Part shown: positions 51,823 through 58,359 of the stretch, piece by piece | Layout of the letters: every line of letters starts with the position of its first letter | How positions within the stretch are numbered: position 1 is the first letter of the stretch | Origin: an uncultured Muribaculaceae bacterium | Lineage (GTDB): Bacteria; Bacteroidota; Bacteroidia; Bacteroidales; Muribaculaceae | Assembly (NCBI GenBank): GCA_910579105.1 | Contig: CAJTRT010000008.1 | Span: 1-64,000, forward strand | Reading direction: 5' to 3' | DNA length: 64,000 bases | Notes under the pieces: generated by a model | What the model saw: the letters and a program-made list of their open reading frames with translations, nothing else | Told to the model about the DNA's origin: nothing | Databases searched by the model: none | Made by a program: the position numbers and the translations under genes

Positions 51823-53943
51823 ATGCCGATAATGGCGCCGCTACGCGGAACTTTCGTCCTATGGATGATGGCATTAGTATGCCTGGATGCCACAGGCGGC
51901 GGACTACCGGCTGCCACCGCGGCAAAAACTGCCGTATCTCACCAGGCCGAGGCCGACAGCCTGCTGCGCGGGTCGCTGGAAGAGGTGGTGGTGACCGGGC
52001 AGTCGGCCAGGCAGAGAATCGACGCGTTGCGCCTCGGGGTGGAAAACCTCGAGCTGGCAAAGCTGGCCCAGGTACCGCAGCTTTTCGGCGAGAACGACAT
52101 AATAAAGTCAATCACGCTTATGCCCGGGGTGCGCGGCGAGGGGGACGGAGGCGGCGGTTTCGAGGTCAGGGGCGGCACAGCCTCGCAGAACCTGGTCCAG
52201 CTCGACGGCATAACGCTCTACAACCCGTCGCACGTCATGGGTATCTTCTCGACTTTCAACGACAACGCCCTCGCGCGCGCCACACTTTTCAAGGGGCCGT
52301 TCCCGGCGAGGTTCGGCGGAGCAACGGCCTCGGTGCTGGAAACGGCGCTCGCCCCCGGCGACATGGAGCGCTGGCACGCGGGAGGCACGATTGGCATCCT
52401 CGCCGCCAAGGCCAAAGCCGAGGGCCCGGTTGTCAGAGACCGCCTGTCGGTGGCCGTGACGGCGCGACGCTCATATGTCGACGCGTTCCTTCAAATGGTA
52501 CCGCAATACCGGGGGACGGTGATGAATTTCTACGACGTGACCGCCAAGCTGCGATTCATCCCGCGCCGGGGCGACATACTCGATGTATCATTCATTATAA
52601 GCCACGACAACATGGCCATAGACCGCCTCATGGGGATGTACTGGGGCAACCTCGGAGGCGCGGTCAACTGGACGGCACGCGCGGGTGAAAAGCTGACGTT
52701 CACAACCACCGGAGCCGTGACCGACTATTCGCCGAAGATGTCGATGACGATGATGAACATCGACCAGGAGATGACGCAGTACATCCGCGACTTCTCCCTG
52801 AGCGAGAAAGCCAACTGGGCGGTCGCTGACGGGCACCTCATAGAATTCGGCCTGCGCTCGCAGCTGCTGAGGGTCAAATCGGCCGAGATGCGGCTCCGGG
52901 GCACTGATCAGAAAGAAATCCGCTCGGGCTGGCAGAACGCCCTGTGGGCGAGCTACGACGGAACGTTCGGCGAGCGATGGGGAATTTCGGCAGGCGCCAG
53001 ACTGTCGGTTTTCTCGGCGATGACCGGAAGGCGGTTCCGCGAGTTCGCCGCGATTGGCGAGGATGCCCCGTCATTTTCCAAAAAGACCTACGTCGATGTC
53101 GAGCCGCGGGTAAGCGTCAAATACAGCGTCACGCCCTGCCATAATGTTAAGATAGGCGCCGGGGCGGCCACGCAGAACCTCCATGCGATACGTTCCTCGG
53201 CCACGAGTTTCCCGTTTGACCGCTATGCGCTGACCTCGGCCTCTGTCCGTCCCGAAAGGGCGCTTCAAGCCGGGGTCGGATATTCCGGCATGGCCTCCGA
53301 CGGAGCGTTCGACTGGTCGGCGGAACTGTACTACAAGGACCTGCGGAACGTCTACGACTACGCCGACGGCCGCACGATGTTCTCCCGCGTGAACCTCGAA
53401 AGCATCATACTCCGGGGGCGCGGGCGCGGCTACGGCGCGGAACTGATGTTCCGGAAGAATACAGGGGCGCTCACCGGGTGGGTGGCCTACACGCTGTCGC
53501 GCACAGAGACCCGCGTTCCAGGCATCAACGGAGGCAGATGGTATGACGCGTCCAACGACCGGCGCCACGACATTTCCGTTGCCGCCATCTACCGTTTCAA
53601 CGACCGGTGGAGCGCCTCGGCCTCATGGACGTTCTCCTCGGGCAACCCGATCACCGCTCCCGACGCCAAATACGAGCTCGACGGCACCACCATATATTAC
53701 TACTCGCGGCGCAACGGCTACCGCGTGCCGCCGACCCACCACCTCGACCTATCCGCCACATGGACGCGGAGGGGCAGGCGGTTCACCACCCAGTGGTCTT
53801 TCGGCATATATAACGCCTACTGCCGCTATAACCCTTACATAGTCTACTTCGAGGACGACCCGTCGAAGCCTTCCGGCTCCCGCGCCGTGCAGCGCGCCCT
53901 CTTCGGCCTCGTCCCCTCTGTTTCCTACACGCTCAAATTCTGA
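51823..53943 (+). CDS. TonB-dependent outer-membrane receptor
   Basis: 706 residues from ATG 51823; ATG 51799 is possible if the message is leaderless. A signal peptide is followed by a TonB box-like LEEVVVTGQSA, a plug domain (DGGGGFEVRGGTASQNLVQLDG, shortened: GGGFEVRGGT; FSTFNDNALARATLFKG) and a beta-barrel ending VSYTLKF. It has no SusC-type N-terminal domain. The next gene, 6 bp downstream, is a DUF4249 lipoprotein. TonB receptor/DUF4249 pairs are common in Bacteroidetes and appear to import an unknown nutrient or process a surface ligand. Substrate unknown. Confidence 0.9.
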   Translation: MPIMAPLRGTFVLWMMALVCLDATGGGLPAATAAKTAVSHQAEADSLLRGSLEEVVVTGQSARQRIDALRLGVENLELAKLAQVPQLFGENDIIKSITLMPGVRGEGDGGGGFEVRGGTASQNLVQLDGITLYNPSHVMGIFSTFNDNALARATLFKGPFPARFGGATASVLETALAPGDMERWHAGGTIGILAAKAKAEGPVVRDRLSVAVTARRSYVDAFLQMVPQYRGTVMNFYDVTAKLRFIPRRGDILDVSFIISHDNMAIDRLMGMYWGNLGGAVNWTARAGEKLTFTTTGAVTDYSPKMSMTMMNIDQEMTQYIRDFSLSEKANWAVADGHLIEFGLRSQLLRVKSAEMRLRGTDQKEIRSGWQNALWASYDGTFGERWGISAGARLSVFSAMTGRRFREFAAIGEDAPSFSKKTYVDVEPRVSVKYSVTPCHNVKIGAGAATQNLHAIRSSATSFPFDRYALTSASVRPERALQAGVGYSGMASDGAFDWSAELYYKDLRNVYDYADGRTMFSRVNLESIILRGRGRGYGAELMFRKNTGALTGWVAYTLSRTETRVPGINGGRWYDASNDRRHDISVAAIYRFNDRWSASASWTFSSGNPITAPDAKYELDGTTIYYYSRRNGYRVPPTHHLDLSATWTRRGRRFTTQWSFGIYNAYCRYNPYIVYFEDDPSKPSGSRAVQRALFGLVPSVSYTLKF

Positions 53944-53949
53944 ACGGGC

Positions 53950-54759
53950 ATGCGCGAACTATTGTTGAAAACACTACCGGCTGTCGCCATGCTGCTTGCC
54001 GGATGCGAGAAAGAGATAGATTTCAAATACCGCGACATCGAGCCCATACTCGTGATCGAGGGCGCGGTGACACAGGACGGAACCTCGGTCAGCCTGACGG
54101 AGACCACCCCGATGGACGAGCCTATGGACCGCCGCCAGGTGGCCGGGGCCGAAGTCTGGCTGGACGATCTCACCGCCGGTACTTCAACCATCCTGCTCCC
54201 CTCTGGCGACGAACCTGACGGCCCCTACCGCTCACTGGCCGGAGGGGTCGAGGGGCACCGCTACCGGCTGTCAGTCACCCGCCAGGGCGCTACGGAGACG
54301 AACACGGCGGAGTGCGTAATGCCTCCTGCCGCCGCCGTGCCGGAACTTGACTTTGCCTGGATCGAGATGCCCTACGACCGCGTGGCCGTGCTGCGCGTAC
54401 GCTTCGCCGCCGACCAGGAACAATGCTACTGGGTGCGCGTCTACCGCGACGGAGAGGCGTACATGTGGCGCGCGGTAAGCGGCAACGCCGTCTCCGGCGG
54501 AGAAATCAGCGAAGTGTTCATGACCACCCGCCAGGACATATCCGAGGAAGAGGACGACACAGTGCTGGTCGACGGCGACGAGCTGACAGTGACCATCGCC
54601 CCTATCTCCCGCGCGATGCACGACTATCTCGAGGCAATCGGCGCCGACAGCACCGGTCCGCGCCTGTTCGACGGCCCCATGGCGCTCGGATACTTCCTCG
54701 CGGCCCCTCTCTCGTCCTCCACAATCACCTTCCATCCCTCTGAAATCCCCGACTTCTGA
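53950..54759 (+). CDS. DUF4249-like lipoprotein
   Basis: 269 residues with lipobox AGC (Cys 19). The early EPILVIEGAVTQDG and the internal SLTETTPMDEP match the DUF4249 family, always partnered with a TonB receptor. The rest is beta-rich, with a long acidic loop (ISEEEDDTVLVDGDELT). It is predicted to be held at the outer membrane and to assist the receptor encoded 6 bp upstream, much as SusD does for SusC. Ligand unknown. Confidence 0.8.
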   Translation: MRELLLKTLPAVAMLLAGCEKEIDFKYRDIEPILVIEGAVTQDGTSVSLTETTPMDEPMDRRQVAGAEVWLDDLTAGTSTILLPSGDEPDGPYRSLAGGVEGHRYRLSVTRQGATETNTAECVMPPAAAVPELDFAWIEMPYDRVAVLRVRFAADQEQCYWVRVYRDGEAYMWRAVSGNAVSGGEISEVFMTTRQDISEEEDDTVLVDGDELTVTIAPISRAMHDYLEAIGADSTGPRLFDGPMALGYFLAAPLSSSTITFHPSEIPDF

Positions 54760-54772
54760 ACCAGGAGCCGCC

Positions 54773-55138
54773 TCACGAGACCGTCTCGATTTCCGGATGA
54801 TCCACCCGGAAACGCCTGGGCAGCTTCCTGACGATTTCGGAATAGCTGTGGCGAAGCAGCGACCGCACGAACCCGTCAGGCAGAGATCCGGAGATGCTTA
54901 CCTGGTTCCAGTACTTCTTGTTCCAGTGCCACGCCGGCTCGATTTCCGCATAACGGTCCCGTAGGTCGAGCGCGTATTCCGGATCGCACTTCACCGCCAG
55001 GTAATCGGGGCGCCGGAGACCGCAGCAGGCGAAAATCTTACCATGCAGCCTGAACAGAAGATATTCCTCGCCGAAAGCCATATCCTCAGTAACCAACGGC
55101 AGCGACAGACAGTAGTCCCTTATCTGTTCTATATCCAT
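54773..55138 (-). CDS. YjbR/MmcQ-like DNA-binding-fold protein
   Basis: 121 residues, starting MDIEQIRDYCLSLP and ending near PRRFRVDHPEIETVS. The fold is of the CyaY/YjbR type (FRLHGKIFACCGLRRPDYLAVKCD, KYWNQVSISGSLPDG), with no known enzyme activity. The start codons are duplicated: a 23-bp tandem copy places an extra ATG at 55161 whose reading frame stops after ten codons, so only the ATG at 55138 gives the protein. It is the last gene before the AT-rich region. Confidence 0.82.
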   Translation of the reverse strand: MDIEQIRDYCLSLPLVTEDMAFGEEYLLFRLHGKIFACCGLRRPDYLAVKCDPEYALDLRDRYAEIEPAWHWNKKYWNQVSISGSLPDGFVRSLLRHSYSEIVRKLPRRFRVDHPEIETVS

Positions 55139-55161
55139 ACCCTTATCTGTTCTATATCCAT
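55118..55161. repeat. 23-bp tandem duplication at the yjbR start
   Basis: The 21-bp unit CCTTATCTGTTCTATATCCAT occurs at 55118-55138 and 55141-55161 (period 23). On the minus strand it duplicates the first seven codons. The upstream copy is out of frame with the gene and ends at TAG. Confidence 0.85.
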
Positions 55162-55166
55162 GCCCG

Positions 55167-55174
55167 CGAAGTTA
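55167..55174 (-). promoter_or_regulatory. -7 element of the yjbR gene
   Basis: TAACTTCG followed by CGGG on the minus strand, directly before the duplicated ATG at 55161. The predicted transcript start falls on or next to that upstream ATG, leaving about 22 nt before the working start at 55138. No -33 box at the usual distance. Confidence 0.4.
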
Positions 55175-55276
55175 CCACTTTCCCGGATATTTAAATCATT
55201 CACAAACGTGAGCACTCACACATCACTCACACCTAATCGTATCGTTTTTCATAATTCTGCGATTTAGGCAAAAAGA

Positions 55277-55311
55277 AAAAACGCTGAAAATCAAGTAATT
55301 TCAGCGTTTTT
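55277..55311. terminator. AT-rich hairpin in the 55.1-55.5 kb gap
   Basis: A 13-bp stem (55277-55289 with 55299-55311), AAAAACGCTGAAA and its complement, 9-nt loop. It has T-runs on either strand, so it could end transcripts in both directions. Apart from it and the tandem repeat, nothing was recognised in the 398-bp stretch 55139-55536; no ORF of useful size is present. Confidence 0.6.
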
Positions 55312-55536
55312 CAACATTTTGACAATTTTGTCTTGTGACCCCGGAGAAGCCGAGGTTTATCGTTGTAACTAAGTAGTATTCAGAGTGTTGTAATGCCGTC
55401 ACTCCGTTTGTTCACGAATTGCACACGGCATTATTTCAATGTTCTTACCCATTATTCCATTTGGGCATTACAAAATTAGTGCTTTTTATCCGATTTTCAA
55501 GCATCTATGGCGTTAAAAATGCCTTATCCATCACGG

Positions 55537-55875
55537 TCAAAGCATGGCGGCAATCTGCTTTTCGACTGCCGTGCGTATGAATGAGTTTATAGACACTCCG
55601 GCTTGTTTGGCAAGATAGGCCACCCGCGTATGTATGTCGGGGGTAAGACGCACGTTTAATGAGCCTGAATAACTCTTGTGAGGCTCAATACCTTCTTCGG
55701 CGCAATAGGCGAGATAATCATCGACCGCTTCATGAAAGGCGTTGGTGAGTTCTGCCACGCTCTCGCCCTCGAAGTTCACAAGACCGTCTATACCTTCAAT
55801 TTTTCCGAAAAACACATTATCCGCCTCGCTGAAAGCGACCGAGCCAATAAAATCCTTATATTTCAATGTATTCAT
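55537..55875 (-). CDS. Orphan HicB-family antitoxin-like protein
   Basis: 112 residues. The N-terminal half is a HicB-type fold (KYKDFIGSVAFSEADNVFFGKIEGIDGLVNFEGE, shortened: FFGKIEGIDGLV, AFHEAVDDYLAYC). The C-terminal half is a ribbon-helix-helix DNA-binding domain (GSLNVRLTPDIHTRVAYLAKQAG, shortened: LNVRLTPDIHTRVA; SINSFIRTAVEKQI). HicB antitoxins normally pair with a small HicA RNase, but no HicA-like gene lies on either side. Solitary HicB-like regulators are common in Bacteroidetes. It lies alone in the AT-rich region. Confidence 0.85.
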   Translation of the reverse strand: MNTLKYKDFIGSVAFSEADNVFFGKIEGIDGLVNFEGESVAELTNAFHEAVDDYLAYCAEEGIEPHKSYSGSLNVRLTPDIHTRVAYLAKQAGVSINSFIRTAVEKQIAAML

Positions 55876-55898
55876 ATCAGTCCTTCATTTTCATCAGA

Positions 55899-55930
55899 TA
55901 AAAGTAACTATTTTTCAGTTGCAAAACAAA
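55899..55930 (-). promoter_or_regulatory. Promoter of hicB-like gene
   Basis: On the minus strand TTTG (55930-55927), 20 nt, TACTTTTA (55906-55899), which differs from TAnnTTTG only in the last base. It lies 24 nt before the ATG at 55875. Confidence 0.5.
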
Positions 55931-56034
55931 TCTATGGAATGGAAAGTTTTTCAGTATTGATTATAAAGGATGTGAATATAGGCAAGATATGACGTGAATT
56001 GGATTGTGAAATTTTGAGTCTTGCAGATTTTTTA

Positions 56035-56066
56035 TTTGGATAGATGCGGATAATTGCCTAAATTTG
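56035..56066 (+). promoter_or_regulatory. Promoter of the HTH-nucleotidyltransferase-phosphoesterase operon
   Basis: TTTG (56035-56038), 20 nt, TAAATTTG (56059-56066): both boxes match the consensus. The more upstream in-frame ATG (56064) lies inside the -7 box, so translation begins at 56097. Confidence 0.8.
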
Positions 56067-56087
56067 CAATTCGCGAATTGCAAATTT
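56060..56087. promoter_or_regulatory. Perfect 28-bp palindrome over promoter (predicted operator)
   Basis: AAATTTGCAATTCG and its exact complement-reverse make a gapless palindrome from 56060 to 56087. It covers the -7 box and the expected transcript start of the operon whose first gene encodes a winged-HTH protein. Autorepression by a dimer of that protein, as in toxin-antitoxin operons, is the natural reading. Confidence 0.75.
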
Positions 56088-56096
56088 GATTTGGAT

Positions 56097-56630
56097 ATGA
56101 CTAAAAATCACAATGGTATGCGGCCGCAAGACATAGTAATATTACTCAAAAAGATTACTGACAAGGGGCGCAATCTGCTGAACGGCCAGATTGCGAAAGA
56201 ACTTGGCATAAGTGCTTCGGAGGTTTCCGAGGCACTTGAACGATGCCGTATGGCACGGTTGGTAGATAACGCCAAACAGCGTGTGAATATTCTTGCGTTG
56301 GAGGAATTTCTTGTGCATGGTCTTAAATATGTGTTTCCGGTGCAGCCTCAAAGTGTTGTTCGTGGTGTAGCAACTGCTATTTCCGCCGCGCCGATGAAAG
56401 ACAGGATTGTATCGGGTAGTGAACAATATGTTTGGCCGGATGCAAAAGGCAATATGCGCGGAGCCGCTATAACTCCATTATATAAGACCGTTCCGACTGC
56501 CGTAGCAAATGACGTAATGTTATATAATCTCTTGGCTATTGCCGACACTCTAAGAATCGGGCGAGCGCGTGAGGTGGAGATTGCGAAGGTTGAACTTAAA
56601 AATATTCTCGCTGACTATGATGTCAAGTAA
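56097..56630 (+). CDS. Winged-HTH protein, predicted antitoxin/autorepressor
   Basis: 177 residues from ATG 56097. Residues 8-60 form a winged helix: NGQIAKELGISASEVSEALERC is the HTH (shortened to AKELGISASEVSEALERC), and ARLVDNAKQRVN the wing. The rest contains YVFPVQPQSVVRGVATAISAAP, a pattern seen in HTH proteins that stand next to nucleotidyltransferases. No catalytic motif. It overlaps the next gene by 11-14 bp and is preceded by its own palindromic promoter. By position and type it could neutralise or regulate the nucleotidyltransferase. The family is recalled rather than searched. Confidence 0.8.
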   Translation: MTKNHNGMRPQDIVILLKKITDKGRNLLNGQIAKELGISASEVSEALERCRMARLVDNAKQRVNILALEEFLVHGLKYVFPVQPQSVVRGVATAISAAPMKDRIVSGSEQYVWPDAKGNMRGAAITPLYKTVPTAVANDVMLYNLLAIADTLRIGRAREVEIAKVELKNILADYDVK

Positions 56631-57312
56631 TCTTGAAAGATTGAAGATAATTGCCGACGGTTTGGGAGAATTGAACCGTCAGGTCGCTTTTGTAGGAGGG
56701 TCGGTTGCCGAACTATATGCGGATAATCCCGCCGCTACCGAAATCCGCATGACTGAAGATGTGGATTGTGTGATAGAACTGGCTACTTATCGCGGGCTGT
56801 ATGAACTTGAAGAAGTGATACGCAGTCGCGGGTTTGCCAACGACACCACTCCCGGTGCCCCAATCTGCCGATGGACTTATAAGGGCGAAACAGTGGATAT
56901 AATGCCCGATGACAAGAGTGTGTTGGGCTTTACCAACGAATGGTATCGACCTGCGTTTGCACACCGCAAAGAAGTGGGGCTATCTGACGGTACATCTATC
57001 TACATATTTCCAACCCTCTACTACATCGCCACCAAGATTGAGGCGATAAAAGGCCGTGGAGGTAAAGACCTCCGTTTTTCTCATGACTTTGAGGATTTGA
57101 TTTATGTCCTCAATAATTGCGAGAGGATTACAGGTTTGTTTGACAATGAAAAGGATTTGACATTGACAGCTTATCTTTCCGATTGGGCAGCGCAGACGCT
57201 TGAACGACAAAATATCAGGGAAGAAATAGAATGTGCGCTACCATACGGTGATTACGAAAGGACTGAATATATCCTTGACATTCTTACTCATTTTGCGAAA
57301 GGGAAACAATGA
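56620..57312 (+). CDS. AbiEii-like nucleotidyltransferase
   Basis: 230 residues from ATG 56620 (ATG 56617 is equivalent); the earlier in-frame start lies within the upstream gene. A polymerase-beta-type core is visible: AFVGGSVAELY, then EDVDCVIE with the two metal Asp residues, and VDIMP with the third. A KIEAIKGRGGKDLRFSHDFED stretch (shortened: KGRGGKDLRFSHDFED) is typical of the AbiEii/AbiGii toxin family, which modifies tRNA or other targets. It overlaps the winged-HTH gene and the phosphoesterase gene (4 bp, ATGA), so the three are translated together. Target unknown. Confidence 0.8.
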   Translation: MSSNLERLKIIADGLGELNRQVAFVGGSVAELYADNPAATEIRMTEDVDCVIELATYRGLYELEEVIRSRGFANDTTPGAPICRWTYKGETVDIMPDDKSVLGFTNEWYRPAFAHRKEVGLSDGTSIYIFPTLYYIATKIEAIKGRGGKDLRFSHDFEDLIYVLNNCERITGLFDNEKDLTLTAYLSDWAAQTLERQNIREEIECALPYGDYERTEYILDILTHFAKGKQ

Positions 57313-58073
57313 AAATACAGTATGCCTCTGATTTGCACCTTGAATTTGGGGCGAATTCCGTTTATCTGCGCAATAATCCGCTGATCCCGGTTGGTGACAT
57401 ATTGATACTTGCCGGCGACATCGGTTATCTTGGCGATGATAATTACATCAAACATCCGTTTTGGGATTGGGCAAGTGGAAACTATGACCGCGTGATTGTT
57501 ATTCCGGGCAATCATGAACTTTACAATTCGTTTGACATAAACGAATTGCACGATGGATGGCGTTTTGAAATCCGCAAAAACATCGAGTATGTCTATAATA
57601 CGGTGATTGTTCTTGACAAAGACACCGATTTAATTGCTACGACACTATGGAGCGAGATACATCCGTCAAACGGATATTTTACAGAGCGCGGTGTCAGTGA
57701 TTTTCATCGGATAAGAAACGGAGCATACCGTCTGACATGGGAGCGGTTTAATGATGAACACCTTAAATGTAGAAAGTTCATTGAAAATAGCCTTGTATCA
57801 AGTAATGCACGGCATATAATTGTAGCAACTCATCATGTACCGTCATTTGAACTGATGTCAGATGAATTTCAAGGAAGTCCGATTAACGGTGCATTTACCG
57901 TAGAACTTGGCAACATGATAGCCAACAGCCGGATAGAAAATTGGATTTACGGTCACTCTCACCGGAATATAAATAAAACAATAGGCTCTACCCGTTGTTT
58001 GAGCAATCAGTTGGGATATGTTTCTCATGGAGAACATCAATCTTTCAAACCGACTGCTGTGATTGAGATATAA
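57309..58073 (+). CDS. Calcineurin-like metallophosphoesterase
   Basis: 254 residues with the metallophosphoesterase motifs in order: DLHLEF (DxH), AGDIGYLGD, PGNHELY (GNHE), ATHHVPS and YGHSHRN (GHxH). The family hydrolyses phosphodiesters, nucleotides or phosphoproteins with two metal ions. No signal peptide, so cytoplasmic. It overlaps the nucleotidyltransferase gene by 4 bp. A phosphoesterase as third gene of a winged-HTH/nucleotidyltransferase pair is unusual and suggests that it removes or limits the modification, or degrades a signal. Inference only. Confidence 0.85.
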   Translation: MKIQYASDLHLEFGANSVYLRNNPLIPVGDILILAGDIGYLGDDNYIKHPFWDWASGNYDRVIVIPGNHELYNSFDINELHDGWRFEIRKNIEYVYNTVIVLDKDTDLIATTLWSEIHPSNGYFTERGVSDFHRIRNGAYRLTWERFNDEHLKCRKFIENSLVSSNARHIIVATHHVPSFELMSDEFQGSPINGAFTVELGNMIANSRIENWIYGHSHRNINKTIGSTRCLSNQLGYVSHGEHQSFKPTAVIEI

Positions 58074-58094
58074 CGTACCCCCAACGACTGAATA

Positions 58095-58113
58095 TACCAC
58101 CTTGAAAGTGGTA
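58095..58113 (+). terminator. Small hairpin after the phosphoesterase gene
   Basis: TACCAC (58095-58100) and GTGGTA (58108-58113) around a 7-nt loop, followed by an A-run, which is the wrong base for a plus-strand terminator. Its role is unclear. Confidence 0.35.
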
Positions 58114-58141
58114 CAAAAAATAGCGTGCTAATCACAGTCCA

Positions 58142-58257
58142 TAAGTGAAGGTTCTGGTAAACCTATGTAAGAGAACGTGACAGCACGCTATGCTTGCGCA
58201 TAGCATAACTTTCACGCATTTGCTCTTACAAGTTCCAATGTACCAGATTTTCACTTA
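58142..58257. repeat. 116-nt imperfect hairpin (structured element, possible MITE or RNA)
   Basis: The ends TAAGTGAA and TTCACTTA, then TCTGGTA/TACCAGA, TGTAAGAG/CTCTTACA, CGTGA/TCACG and a central GCTATGC-TTGC-GCATAGC (58187-58204) pair in order to give one long bulged stem. A further TAGCGTGCT at 58121-58129 can pair with AGCACGCTA at 58182-58190 instead. No ORF fills 58074-58359. It may be a mobile-element remnant, an attC-like site or a folded RNA. Confidence 0.55.
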
Positions 58258-58359
58258 AACAAAATGCGGTGTTATGTTATGATGTATGATATAAACGATT
58301 GGCTCTCCAATCGCTACTATTTCAAAATCACTGCAAAGTTAGTGATTTTTGGCGAGTTG

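Noticed and set aside
56569..56616. Upstream in-frame start for the nucleotidyltransferase
   Set aside because: Would extend a basic, unrelated segment back into the winged-HTH gene; ATG 56617/56620 gives the usual overlap.
58142..58257. Retron or group II intron RNA
   Set aside because: No reverse transcriptase gene nearby and no intron domain V motif; only a bulged hairpin is seen.
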